The notes: generated by a model not told the origin, from the letters alone. A stretch of 42,933 nt of DNA from Aridibacter famidurans (GCA_024103495.1 JAGFIQ010000175.1:1-42933), one strand, 5' to 3'. Positions 22,984-31,019 are shown, counted from the first letter of the stretch. Numbers and translations are program-made.

Positions 22984-24096
22984 GTGATCCGAATCATTCC
23001 GGTTCTTATAACAGTTCTCGCCGCGGCTAGTTTTGCATTAGCGCAGGATCCCGTCGGCACCCCGCCTCCGCTGGTGGTCAATGACGATGAGGTCCTCGAG
23101 ATCGAATCGAGGCTGGTGGTAGTGCCGGTTTCGGTCGTCGATGCCAACGGGGATCCCGTACAGGGCCTGAAGGCAGAGGATTTTTCGATCCGCGAGCGGA
23201 ACCGCGCCCAGCAGATCACAGAGGTTTCTGCGGCGGAGAAGGTCCCGCTCGAGATCGCGATCCTTTTCGACGTCTCGGCCAGCACCGACGCAATGTTCCG
23301 GTTCGAGCAGGAGACCGCGGCCAAGTTTCTAAGGGACGTGCTCAGGCCGATCGACCGCGCGACGATCTTTACGATCGGCGAGCGGCCCGTACTCGTTCAG
23401 GAGCGAAACGACGCCCAGGTGTCCTTCCGGACGATCAGCGAGCTCTATCCGACGAAACAGAATACGGCGTTCTTCGACACGGTTTCAGCGGCGGCTCTCT
23501 ATCTTCGTCTTAACGCACCCGCGAAGAGCCGAAAGGTGATCCTCGTGATCTCGGACGGAGAGGACAATTCGAGCGAAGGTGTGAGAATGGGCAGCAGGAG
23601 GATCATGGCGGAACTCGACCGCCAGTTGAACTCCCTGACGACCGAGAAGATCTCGTCGATCAGGACCGAAGGCAGGAACAAGGTCCGTATCGCGGAACAG
23701 GCGAAGACGGTACAGCGACTGCAGGACGCCGACACCGTTTTCTATTCGATCAATCCGGCCGGAAGCTCATACAGGCTCAACAAGATAAGCGTCCAGGGCC
23801 AGGACAATATGGAGCGGTTCGCGAACGATACGGGCGGGGTTGCGTTCCTCCCGAAGTTCCTGCCGATCGACCTGAAGAGCGAGTATCAATCAAAGGCAAA
23901 CCTCGAAACGAACAAGAAGACACTCGAGGTGATATTCACCCAGCTGGCTAACGAGCTGCAGGCGCAGTACCTTGTGCAGTATTACTCGGACGGCGAGTAC
24001 GACCCAAACGAGTACATCGAACTCGACGTCGATGTCCGAACTCCCGGCCAAAGCAGGATCCGCGCACGCCGCGGTTACTTTGTGAAGGGGCAGTAG
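22984..24096 (+). CDS. Secreted VWA-domain protein of the acidobacterial type
   Basis: The 370-residue protein starts at GTG with an AAGG site and has a signal peptide MIRIIPVLITVLAAASFALA. An N-terminal strand region (LVVVPVSVVDANGDPVQGLKAEDFSI) is typical of the VWFA-related acidobacterial family (TIGR03436). The von Willebrand A domain follows, with an intact metal-ion-dependent adhesion site: DVSAS at Asp96/Ser98/Ser100 and the later VISDGEDNSSEG. The protein ends with YSDGEYDPNEYIELDVDVR and RIRARRGYFVKGQ, also family-typical. The exported proteins are thought to bind ligands or other proteins. The gene is a useful taxonomic marker because the family is heavily expanded in Acidobacteriota. 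Confidence 0.92.
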   Translation: MIRIIPVLITVLAAASFALAQDPVGTPPPLVVNDDEVLEIESRLVVVPVSVVDANGDPVQGLKAEDFSIRERNRAQQITEVSAAEKVPLEIAILFDVSASTDAMFRFEQETAAKFLRDVLRPIDRATIFTIGERPVLVQERNDAQVSFRTISELYPTKQNTAFFDTVSAAALYLRLNAPAKSRKVILVISDGEDNSSEGVRMGSRRIMAELDRQLNSLTTEKISSIRTEGRNKVRIAEQAKTVQRLQDADTVFYSINPAGSSYRLNKISVQGQDNMERFANDTGGVAFLPKFLPIDLKSEYQSKANLETNKKTLEVIFTQLANELQAQYLVQYYSDGEYDPNEYIELDVDVRTPGQSRIRARRGYFVKGQ

Positions 24097-24105
24097 AAGA
24101 GGGGG

Positions 24106-24147
24106 CTGAGGACTGAGGACTGAGGACTGAGGACTGAGGACTGAGGA
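24106..24147 (+). repeat. Six perfect copies of the heptamer CTGAGGA
   Basis: Six exact tandem copies (42 bp) start 10 bp after the VWA gene's TAG stop. This is the least diverged of the 7-bp arrays in the window and so may be the youngest. Confidence 0.97.
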
Positions 24148-24154
24148 AGAATAT

Positions 24155-24331
24155 CCCGTTTAGAGCGGCGCTTAGCGCTGCATCACGCTTTTGCACAAGC
24201 ACAATCTCAAATGACCCCGTTTAGAGCAGCGCTTCGCGCTGCATTGCAACGCGGAGCGTTGCACAAACCGTAGAATGGAAAAGGCCGCGATCTCGCGGCC
24301 TTTTTTTTGCTGCGCTAAGCGCTCTAAACGG
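24155..24331. repeat. Three copies of a CCGTTTAGAGC-hairpin element around a terminator
   Basis: Two direct copies begin CCCGTTTAGAGC and contain a GCGC hairpin (24155-24183 and 24216-24244). A third lies inverted at 24309-24331. A further GCAACGC/GCGTTGC hairpin follows copy 2. The copies fill most of the 246-bp gap between the convergent VWA and Cys-motif membrane genes. They look like a dispersed palindromic repeat family. Confidence 0.8.
24279..24308. terminator. Bidirectional intrinsic terminator
   Basis: A perfect GGCCGCG-ATCT-CGCGGCC hairpin is preceded by four A and followed by eight T. It serves the convergent genes on both strands. Confidence 0.92.
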
Positions 24332-24342
24332 TAGCCGACTCG

Positions 24343-24852
24343 CTACCGGCCATTTTCGATCACCCTGACCTTGCCCACTACCTCGCGATCATCCGGCGCA
24401 ACCGCGCCCATTATGTAGTCGTCATCGATCGCCACGTTCCCCATCAGAGGCTCGTCGTACGGGCGCTCGTAAGGAATCTCGCCCATCACGGGGCCAGGAT
24501 CTTCTTCACCGCCCAGCGACGCAAGTCCGATCCCCGCGAACAGCGCCATCACGAGGCTCACCGCGGCCGTCCAGAACTTCCTGACCTTTTTTCTCGCCGC
24601 AGCGAGACCGACCGGGCAGTCCTTCGTGATGACCGTGCCGTCCGCGCGCCTGTAGAAACGTGCACACAGCCTGCCTTCGGTGTTCATTATCAGCTTTTCG
24701 GCCTCCGCACGGGTCATCGCCGACAGATTGTAAACATTGAGGTCGCATTTGCCGCACATACGCTTGCGGTCTGTGCCGTACATCTCGTCCCAGCTTTCGG
24801 AACAGGGTTTCGCGACTTTAAGGTTGGTAAGCGGGCTCGCAAATCGTGCCAT
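24343..24852 (-). CDS. Single-pass membrane protein with conserved Cys motifs
   Basis: The 169-residue protein starts at ATG 24852 behind a GGAGGA site; the longer in-frame ORF upstream is not supported. The N-terminal cytoplasmic part carries Cys17, a Cys33-x2-Cys36 pair (MCGKCDLNVYNLSAMTRAEAEKL), Cys63 and Cys79 (GRLCARFYRRADGTVITKDCP). That suggests a small zinc-ribbon or Fe-S site. A transmembrane helix follows (about 93-114) with an acidic, Pro-rich tail. I recall similar CSESWDEM and CxxC-VHNLS proteins from Blastocatellia genomes, without known function. It may be an operon partner of the propeller gene upstream on the same strand, although 116 bp separate them. Confidence 0.7.
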   Translation of the reverse strand: MARFASPLTNLKVAKPCSESWDEMYGTDRKRMCGKCDLNVYNLSAMTRAEAEKLIMNTEGRLCARFYRRADGTVITKDCPVGLAAARKKVRKFWTAAVSLVMALFAGIGLASLGGEEDPGPVMGEIPYERPYDEPLMGNVAIDDDYIMGAVAPDDREVVGKVRVIENGR

Positions 24853-24968
24853 CGTTCGTATCCTCCGTGTTTTGCTCGACAAGCCGTCGGCGTGAATTGT
24901 TCCGTCCGAACGGCTCCACGGAAGATGCTTGCAGATTGATCTGGAATGATTTTGCTTGATCGGGCGTC

Positions 24969-26357
24969 CTAGTCTGATTCCTGAAGCTCCCACAGCAGGA
25001 TCGATCGACGATCCGCACCCACGATCAAGAGTAGTCTCCCGTCCGTTGTCCATTTAACGTCGCTCGTGAGTCCGTCGTCCCTGTTGGAGTCCTTTCGATT
25101 GGCGGCGACTCGATCGGGAGCCACGATCGTCTGCAGGAGGCTGCCGGATCTCATATCCCACAGCCGATTCATTTTGTCGCTGGCGGTCAAGAGGTATGTG
25201 CCGGAAGGGTGGAATCGAAAGAGATCCCAGTCGCGGTAGCTGGTCGAAACCGGATCAAATTCAGTTTTGCACACGAGATCCAGTCCAAATTGCCGCTTGC
25301 CGGAGGAGGAATCATAAAACGTCGCATCTTCACAGTCGTCAAAGCCAAAGGCCGATCCATCGGGGCTCTGATGAAATGACATAAGACTGTCCGGCTCGAT
25401 TCCGACATATGACTTTGCGAGTTTTCCGGTCTTTGCAGAATAGAACTCAACTGCAGGAGGTTGGTATGCGATCAGGTAGTCACTGTCATTTGAAAAGCCG
25501 AGGAAGGAAATTGAACGATTCGTGTTGCGAGGTTCGATCCTAAACAGTGGAACATTGCTCCCGCCCACATTCCAGACTATGAGTGCTCCAAGATCATTGC
25601 CGACGAACAATGATTCGTCCGGGCTGATCGAACGCATATGTCGTTCGCCATACGCCCGGATCTCCTGAATCACGCCTCCTGTTTCGGCATTGAGGCAAAC
25701 AAGTAACGGTCGGACCGGGGAAACGTAGGGACCGCGCGCATTCTGAAGCTCCGGACGCTCGAACATTGCAAAGAGCCGTTTACCGTCGCGACTCAAGTGA
25801 TGCCATCGAAGGTCGCCCTCGATCGACTTGCAACCGTGAAGTCCGAGGGTGGTGCCATCCCAGAAACAAATCTCGGAATTCGAACCAAATCGGTTGCTAA
25901 AGGTAGTTAGTGTATTGCCACTATCGCTCCATTCGGCGAACCTCACGGATTCCGAAGGTCGCTCTAGCAGTCCGATCTGTTTCCCCGTTCTCAGGTCGAT
26001 CACCGCAGCGGAAACTCTTTTTGGCTTTGTGAAGATCCTTGCCGAAAAGGAATCAACGATCACAGCCCTTCGACCGTCTGGATCAATCACCGCATACACA
26101 TCCGGCTCCTCCAGGTTCTTTTGATCGTGCGAAACAGAGGCCTCAAGCCGAAGGTTGCGGAGGTCCCACGTTTGAATGGTCTTCTTTCCGACGAGGACCA
26201 GGCTCTTGCCGTCCGGAAGAAACTTGTATGCCTTGATGGTCTCTTTCGGGTCGTCGAATCCGACGCGGCCTTTGTACCTGAGGGGACCTTCAAATGTCTG
26301 AGGGGAAACAAGAACTGACAGGAGGAATGGCAGAAGAAAGATTACTGCACGCTTCAT
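24969..26357 (-). CDS. Exported WD40-like beta-propeller protein
   Basis: The 462-residue protein (ATG 26357, behind a GAGGT site) has a signal peptide MKRAVIFLLPFLLSVLVSPQ. WD40/quinoprotein-type repeats follow: YKFLPDGKSLVLVGKKTIQTWDL, AVIDPDGRRAVIVDS, HHLSRDGKRLFAMFE, SISPDESLFVGNDLGALIVWNV, RFHPSGTYLLTASDKMNRLWDM and KWTTDGRLLLIVGADRRSILLWEL. About seven blades are expected. The function is unknown; such propellers usually mediate protein contacts in the periplasm. The GC content seems a little lower than the neighbours. The 315 bp before it (26358-26672) hold its promoter region and the heptad repeat behind NadE, with no gene that I can see. Confidence 0.8.
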   Translation of the reverse strand: MKRAVIFLLPFLLSVLVSPQTFEGPLRYKGRVGFDDPKETIKAYKFLPDGKSLVLVGKKTIQTWDLRNLRLEASVSHDQKNLEEPDVYAVIDPDGRRAVIVDSFSARIFTKPKRVSAAVIDLRTGKQIGLLERPSESVRFAEWSDSGNTLTTFSNRFGSNSEICFWDGTTLGLHGCKSIEGDLRWHHLSRDGKRLFAMFERPELQNARGPYVSPVRPLLVCLNAETGGVIQEIRAYGERHMRSISPDESLFVGNDLGALIVWNVGGSNVPLFRIEPRNTNRSISFLGFSNDSDYLIAYQPPAVEFYSAKTGKLAKSYVGIEPDSLMSFHQSPDGSAFGFDDCEDATFYDSSSGKRQFGLDLVCKTEFDPVSTSYRDWDLFRFHPSGTYLLTASDKMNRLWDMRSGSLLQTIVAPDRVAANRKDSNRDDGLTSDVKWTTDGRLLLIVGADRRSILLWELQESD

Positions 26358-26633
26358 TGAATACCTCGCGAAGAAATGTCGCGCTTTTTGGGGAGTCTTG
26401 ACCGACGCAAGTCTACCACAAGAAAGCGCGGTTGCGACCGCCACTGTGAGAGTGCTCACGCAGATTCCACCGGGTTTCGCCATTGGCGCCCTCTTCGGAA
26501 ATTGATTGCGGAAAACTGGTGCGCAGGAGGACCGCCGTAAATCGATCGAATTTCTATTCCCGATGAGCGATTCGACACATATACTTTGGAATCTACGCCC
26601 TCCCTCACGGTCGGGCTACAGACACGCACCGGC

Positions 26634-26675
26634 CTGCCACTACCTGCACTCTGACTCCTGTCTCCTGTCTTCTTA
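26634..26675 (-). repeat. Heptad repeat beginning at the NAD synthetase stop codon
   Basis: Read on the minus strand from the TAA at 26675, the units are TAAGAAG, ACAGGAG (twice), TCAGAGT, GCAGGTA and GTGGCAG. The two ACAGGAG units are identical; the outer ones are diverged. Confidence 0.7.
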
Positions 26676-28334
26676 CGAAGGCTTCCTTCTATATTTGTGC
26701 GTCACGGGGCGGCGACGTCCGACTCCGATCGCGTTGCGCGAGATGATCAGCGTCGGAGGCAGCTGTCTTCTTTTGAATTCGTTGGCGGGCGATTCGACCT
26801 TGTTGAGGAGAAAGTACACGAGTTCGGGGTCGTGGCCGCGCTCGATGATCGCCGAAGGCGGGAGCTTATTCTCGAAATAAAGCTTCAGGACGGGGTCCAT
26901 TGCGTTGTAAGGCGGAAGCGAATCGGTGTCTAGCTGGTTCGGAGCGAGTTCGGCGGAAGGCGGCTTGTCGATGATCGCTTCGGGGATCACTTCCCTTCCG
27001 GCCGATTCGTTGATCTGCCGCGCGATCGCGTAAGCCTCTGTCTTCAAAACGTCGCCGATCACTGCCAGGCCGCCGTTCGTGTCTCCGTAAAGCGTGCAGT
27101 AGCCGACCGCTAGCTCGGATTTGTTCCCCGTAGCGAGCACCAGCCTGCCCTCGGCGTTCGAGATCGCCATCAGGATCAGTCCCCGCAGCCGCGACTGCAC
27201 ATTCTCCGCCGCAAGGTTCTCCCCGCCTTTCTCCGGCTTGTCGAACTCGAGCTGGCCGATCAGAGTGTTGAATGCGCCCGAGATCGGCTCGATCCTCGAT
27301 TCGCAGCCAAGCTCGCCGACAAGCTTCTCGGAATCGGTGATGCTTCCCTCGGACGAGAACTCGGAGGGCATCATCACGCACAGGACGTTCTCCGGCCCGA
27401 GCGCCTCGCAGGCAAGCGTCGCTACCAGCGCCGAATCGATCCCGCCGGAGAGCCCGAGAACCGCCTTCTTGAATCCGTTCTTGTGGGCGTAGTCGCGGAT
27501 CCCGAGCACGAGCGCACTGCGGATCGCCTCGATCTCGTCGCCGGTGATCCCCCTCGAGTCCGGCTTTCGGACATCAAGCTCGACGGTCTCGACGAACTCC
27601 TCGAACGAGGCCGCCTGGAGAATGATGTCGCCCTCCTCGTCCGCAACAAGGCTCGAGCCGTCGAAGATGATCCCATCGTTCCCTCCGACCAGGTTTACGA
27701 ACACGATCGGTATCTGTTCGCTCTTCGCCCTGTGTGCGACCATATCGCAGCGAAGCTTAATCTTTCCCTTGTTGTACGGCGAAGCATTGGTCGACACGAT
27801 CAGATCGGCGCCCATTTCGATCAGTTCGTCGGTCGGATCGTCGTCGTAAAGCCTTCCGCGCCAGAACGTCTTGTCGTTCCAAAAATCCTCGCAGACCGCG
27901 ACGCCGATCTTCCGGCCCTCGATCTCGAACAAGCGCCGCGTGTCCGAAGGCTCGAAGTACCTTGGGTCGTCGAACACGTCGTATTCCGGAAGAAGCGTTT
28001 TATCTGCGTAGCCGAGAAGAACGCCGTCGTGGATTACCGCAGCGGAGTTGAACAGGCGCCGTCCGTCCTCGTCCGGGTTCGGCCGGATAGTGCCGATGAT
28101 CGCGGTGATGCCTTTTGTATGGGGAACGATAGAATCGATCGGGTCCGTCGAAGCGGAGATGATGTCGTCGTCCTGGAACCAATCCTGGGAGGTGTAGCCG
28201 TGGGTAGCGAGTTCGGGAAGCACGACCAGGTCCGAGCCGTCTTCGCGCGCTTTCTCGATGGCGCGCAAAATTTTAGCGACATTTCCTTCAATGTCGCCGT
28301 TCGTCGTGTTGATCTGTCCGATCGTGACCTTCAT
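26673..28334 (-). CDS. nadE: Glutamine-dependent NAD+ synthetase
   Basis: The 553-residue protein fuses an N-terminal nitrilase-type glutaminase with a C-terminal NAD synthase domain. The glutaminase triad is visible: Glu41 in VVLPELATHGY, Lys in GYADKTLLPEYDVF and Cys in GVAVCEDFWND. The synthase has the ATP-pyrophosphatase P-loop LGLSGGIDSALVATLACEALG and LVLATGNKSELAVGYCTLYGD. It makes NAD+ from deamido-NAD+, ATP and glutamine-derived ammonia. The length fits the bacterial fused form. It follows the receiver-HATPase gene by 9 bp on the minus strand, so the two are likely co-transcribed although no functional link is obvious. Confidence 0.95.
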   Translation of the reverse strand: MKVTIGQINTTNGDIEGNVAKILRAIEKAREDGSDLVVLPELATHGYTSQDWFQDDDIISASTDPIDSIVPHTKGITAIIGTIRPNPDEDGRRLFNSAAVIHDGVLLGYADKTLLPEYDVFDDPRYFEPSDTRRLFEIEGRKIGVAVCEDFWNDKTFWRGRLYDDDPTDELIEMGADLIVSTNASPYNKGKIKLRCDMVAHRAKSEQIPIVFVNLVGGNDGIIFDGSSLVADEEGDIILQAASFEEFVETVELDVRKPDSRGITGDEIEAIRSALVLGIRDYAHKNGFKKAVLGLSGGIDSALVATLACEALGPENVLCVMMPSEFSSEGSITDSEKLVGELGCESRIEPISGAFNTLIGQLEFDKPEKGGENLAAENVQSRLRGLILMAISNAEGRLVLATGNKSELAVGYCTLYGDTNGGLAVIGDVLKTEAYAIARQINESAGREVIPEAIIDKPPSAELAPNQLDTDSLPPYNAMDPVLKLYFENKLPPSAIIERGHDPELVYFLLNKVESPANEFKRRQLPPTLIISRNAIGVGRRRPVTHKYRRKPS

Positions 28335-28343
28335 CGGGGCCGG

Positions 28344-29150
28344 TCATCCGGGCTCGTCGCCTTTTTCGGTACGCTTGACCATCGTCAGCCTGTTGCCGCG
28401 CTTGTTGTACTTGACCTCGTCCATGATGTTGTAAATGAACATCACGCCCCGGCCCGAGGTCTTGAATAGGTTCTCCGGGTCCCTCGGATCCGGGATCTCC
28501 GCCACGTTGAAGCCTTCGCCCTCGTCCTCGATCGTGAAGCTTGCCTTTTTCGGTGAGATCTCGACGGAGATCCTGACCAGTTTAGAACTGTCGAACTTGT
28601 TCCCGTGCTTGACGGCGTTCACGAACGCTTCGTCCAGCGCCACGAACAGGTTCGAGCGCTCCGGCTTGATGATCCCGAGTTTCTCGACGCGCTTCATCAG
28701 ATACTCGAGGATATCGTCCATCAGCGCTATCACGCTCGGAACCTCGAAATCGATCTTTTCCCGGCGGTTCTTCATTTCCGGTCCGCGATCGATGTGTTTC
28801 GATTTGTAGTTGAGGGTCGTCTTAACGAGGCCTATCAGTTCTTCTTCCCTGAAATCGTCTCTGCGGAAATGCTTCAGGCAGATCTTGAAGGCTTTGACGT
28901 TGCTGCGGGATTTCTTCAAGGGGGCCGGCAGACATTCCGGTTCGCCCTGGCCGTTGGCCCCGGGCTCAGCGACGTGGTGCCTGCCGTCGAGATCGGTAAT
29001 CACCATCTCGAAATCGCGATCCTCAGCCAGTTTTACGGCTTCCGAGCGCTTATCCGTGATCACTACGTCATGCCCCAAACGCGTGAATTCTTCGCCCAAT
29101 GCCGAAGCGAGATCGTCGTAGTCATCTATTATGAGAATCTTTCTGGGCAT
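28344..29150 (-). CDS. Receiver domain fused to an RsbW/anti-sigma-type HATPase
   Basis: The 268-residue protein begins with a response-regulator receiver (KILIIDDYDDLASAL; acidic pocket Asp9/Asp10; phosphoacceptor Asp53 in MVITDLDG; candidate Lys93). Its middle section is shorter and more divergent than usual. From about residue 130 it has a serine-kinase-type HATPase: an N-box DEAFVNAVKHGNKFD, a G1-like DEGEGFN and a G2-like GRGVMFIYNIMDEV. This layout resembles the RsbW/SpoIIAB family of anti-sigma kinases more than classical histidine kinases. A phosphorylated receiver controlling an anti-sigma kinase is the likely logic. No sigma factor or anti-anti-sigma gene lies nearby. The longer in-frame start at 29204 lacks support. 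Confidence 0.8.
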   Translation of the reverse strand: MPRKILIIDDYDDLASALGEEFTRLGHDVVITDKRSEAVKLAEDRDFEMVITDLDGRHHVAEPGANGQGEPECLPAPLKKSRSNVKAFKICLKHFRRDDFREEELIGLVKTTLNYKSKHIDRGPEMKNRREKIDFEVPSVIALMDDILEYLMKRVEKLGIIKPERSNLFVALDEAFVNAVKHGNKFDSSKLVRISVEISPKKASFTIEDEGEGFNVAEIPDPRDPENLFKTSGRGVMFIYNIMDEVKYNKRGNRLTMVKRTEKGDEPG

Positions 29151-29270
29151 ATCCGGCAGACGTCCGATCTCGATCTTTGCGGGAGCTTGAGAAGGCTTTT
29201 GCAAAAACCCCTACGTTTCAATAAAGTCCTTGGTTGCACTTTACCTCTTACCAGATTTCCACCGAACAGG

Positions 29271-30017
29271 ATGAAGCGGCAGGACACAAGAATACACGAC
29301 CAACTTGTCAGCTTCAAACCCCTGTACCAATACAGTTTTGGCCAAAGGCTCGCGATACGGGCCGCGGATCTGGGCCTGTACTGCCTGATAAGGCTGGTGC
29401 GCTCCACGATCCGGTTTGAAGAGACCGAGGGCTGGACCGGCCTTGACGTCGAAGGCTGGGAGGATTTCGAGACGGCATATGCGCGTATGCCAAACACGAT
29501 CAACGCTTTCTGGCACAACCGCCTATTCATGATGACAAAGTTCTCGATGGACTTCGAAGCCGGGATCATCGTGTCGGAGAGTTTTGACGGCGAGTACATC
29601 GCCCGCACCGCGCAGAGGCTCGGATTCGCCGTTGTCCGCGGATCTTCCACTCGCGGCGGCTCCAAGGCGCTGAAGCAGATGGTCCGGCTCGTCAGGGATG
29701 GACTGCGAATGGGCTTCACGATCGACGGACCGCGCGGGCCTCGGTACAGGGTCAAGCCGGGCGCGGTACTTTTGGCCGCGAGGACGGGCATCCCGGTCCT
29801 TCCCTTGGTCCCGGAAGCGAAAAGTTACTGGGAGATCGGCAGCTGGGACCGGCTTCAGATCCCCCGGCCGTTCACTCGCGCGAAGATGTTCATCGGGGAG
29901 CCCGTCTTCGTGTCGCCGGACGCGGGGAGGGACGAACTGAAAGAAAAGAAAGAAGAGCTGCAGCAGAAGCTGGATGAACTGACCGAGCGGGGACGCGAAT
30001 GGCGGGAAACTGGATGA
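29271..30017 (+). CDS. DUF374-family lysophospholipid acyltransferase
   Basis: The 248-residue protein matches the DUF374 acyltransferase group: NAFWHNRLFMM with a candidate catalytic His82, then SFDGEYIARTAQRLGFAVVRGSSTRGGSKALKQMVR. The conserved TIDGPRGPRYRVKPGAVLLAARTGIPVLPL follows, then WDRLQIPRPFTRAKMFIGEP. Members act in lipid A or phospholipid acylation at the inner membrane. The ATG at 29271 is chosen because sequence upstream in the same frame is a reverse-strand shadow of the receiver gene. The gene is divergent from that gene across 120 bp. The C-terminus has a coiled-coil-like stretch, KEKKEELQQKLDELTER. Confidence 0.85.
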   Translation: MKRQDTRIHDQLVSFKPLYQYSFGQRLAIRAADLGLYCLIRLVRSTIRFEETEGWTGLDVEGWEDFETAYARMPNTINAFWHNRLFMMTKFSMDFEAGIIVSESFDGEYIARTAQRLGFAVVRGSSTRGGSKALKQMVRLVRDGLRMGFTIDGPRGPRYRVKPGAVLLAARTGIPVLPLVPEAKSYWEIGSWDRLQIPRPFTRAKMFIGEPVFVSPDAGRDELKEKKEELQQKLDELTERGREWRETG

Positions 30018-30047
30018 TCGGCATCGTGATGGGATCGCCGTGACCAT

Positions 30048-30428
30048 TCAGACCCCGACGGCCGTTTCGCGGGCAAGCTTGATCGTGATCCATTGATTCA
30101 GGGACACCCCCTCACGGGCCGCTTCGATGCTCAACGCGCGGTGTAGCTTCGGAGGCATCCTTAGATTTAACTTCCCGCTGAAATATTTTCGGCTCAAAGG
30201 CTCCGGAACAGGCTCGCCTTCTTCTGTCAACTCACTCAGCACAGCATCTACCAGGGACCGGATCTCTACGAGCGCATGCTCGGCGGTTGGCCCGTGAGCG
30301 GCAAGCGAAGGGAACTCCAGCACCCTTGCCACGAAAGCTTCGTCCTCCTCAGACCAGACGATGCTAAAGAGATAGTCTCTTGACGTATAAACAGAGTCAG
30401 AATTTCCGGTCAAGGGATTCTCACGCAT
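30048..30428 (-). CDS. hicB: HicB-type antitoxin
   Basis: The 126-residue protein has the partially degraded RNase H-like HicB domain at residues 15-65 (YLFSIVWSEEDEAFVARVLEFPSLAAHGPTAEHALVEI). The C-terminal ribbon-helix-helix/HicB extension is SGKLNLRMPPKLHRALSIEAAREGVSLNQWI. HicB proteins bind and neutralise HicA and repress their own operon through the DNA-binding tail. It is the second gene of the unit, 14 bp after hicA. The order toxin then antitoxin is the usual one for hicAB. Confidence 0.88.
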   Translation of the reverse strand: MRENPLTGNSDSVYTSRDYLFSIVWSEEDEAFVARVLEFPSLAAHGPTAEHALVEIRSLVDAVLSELTEEGEPVPEPLSRKYFSGKLNLRMPPKLHRALSIEAAREGVSLNQWITIKLARETAVGV

Positions 30429-30442
30429 CTTTATTTCCTATG

Positions 30443-30703
30443 TTACTCCGAATCACTCCCGATCCCGGATTCCAGCAATCTCTCAAGCGCGTCGATCACC
30501 TGATCGACCTGATACGGCTTTGCCTTTCCCTTCACCTTCTGAAGATTGATCCTGGGGTCGCCCTTCCAGGGAATCTTGAATATGTAATGACTGCCTTTGA
30601 TCCTCGGGGTCCCGAAATACTTTTTACATAGACGAACGAGCCGCCCAAACCTCAGATTATGCCGCCTGAGCCTTAAGGTCTCGATTTGGTCAGTCATCGT
30701 CAT
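30443..30703 (-). CDS. hicA: HicA-type mRNA interferase toxin
   Basis: The 86-residue protein has a double-stranded-RNA-binding-like fold signature, LVRLCKKYFGTPRIKGSHYIFKIPW, with the catalytic His39 in GSHY. It continues with KVKGKAKPYQVDQVIDALERLL. HicA cleaves mRNA when free of HicB. It is about 20 residues longer at the N-terminus than the shortest HicA proteins. An alternative start two codons downstream (30697) exists. A strong promoter with an embedded operator lies directly upstream on the minus strand. Confidence 0.82.
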   Translation of the reverse strand: MTMTDQIETLRLRRHNLRFGRLVRLCKKYFGTPRIKGSHYIFKIPWKGDPRINLQKVKGKAKPYQVDQVIDALERLLESGIGSDSE

Positions 30704-30727
30704 TGTTCGTAACTGACCTTTCCCGAG

Positions 30728-30756
30728 ATAGTACTATATACGGTACTATATTTCAA
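30728..30756 (-). promoter_or_regulatory. hicAB promoter with embedded operator
   Basis: On the minus strand, TTGAAA (30756-30751) and TACTAT (30733-30728) are spaced by exactly 17 bp. A perfect inverted repeat ATAGTAC-8 nt-GTACTAT (30728-30749) covers the spacer and the -10 box. This suits autorepression by HicB. The rest of 30757-31019 shows no clear gene; it contains a CCAAA/TTTGG hairpin near 30885. Confidence 0.75.
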
Positions 30757-31019
30757 CTTTTTTGCCGGATGGAGCGCTCATTCAAGAAGAGACTGATATC
30801 CCGTATCTTCCGGCGGCGTCGGGTCGCACCGGCCCTGGCGTGCAGAGAGGCGCGCGGGCCAAACGGAGATCGGGTCGTTTTTCCAAAAGCGGCTTTGGGA
30901 TTAGAATGAAAATGAGTTCACACTCGCCTTAGGGAGGAACCATCGCTACTCACACACATCCCAGTGGATCCCGGCGGCGCGACAAGAAGAGCCTTCGAAA
31001 CCTCAAGATCGCGCTGGTC

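Noticed and set aside
26506..26672. Plus-strand ORF between the WD40-like and NadE genes
   Set aside because: It runs into the reverse strand of nadE, has no ribosome-binding site and no recognisable protein features.
28605..29270. N-terminal extension of the DUF374 gene to 470 residues
   Set aside because: The extension is the reverse-strand shadow of the receiver-HATPase gene; the family's own N-terminus starts at 29271.
30769..30909. Small basic ORF starting MERSFKKRLISRIF
   Set aside because: It has no clear ribosome-binding site, no recognisable family and lies in the divergent promoter region of hicAB; length alone does not support it.
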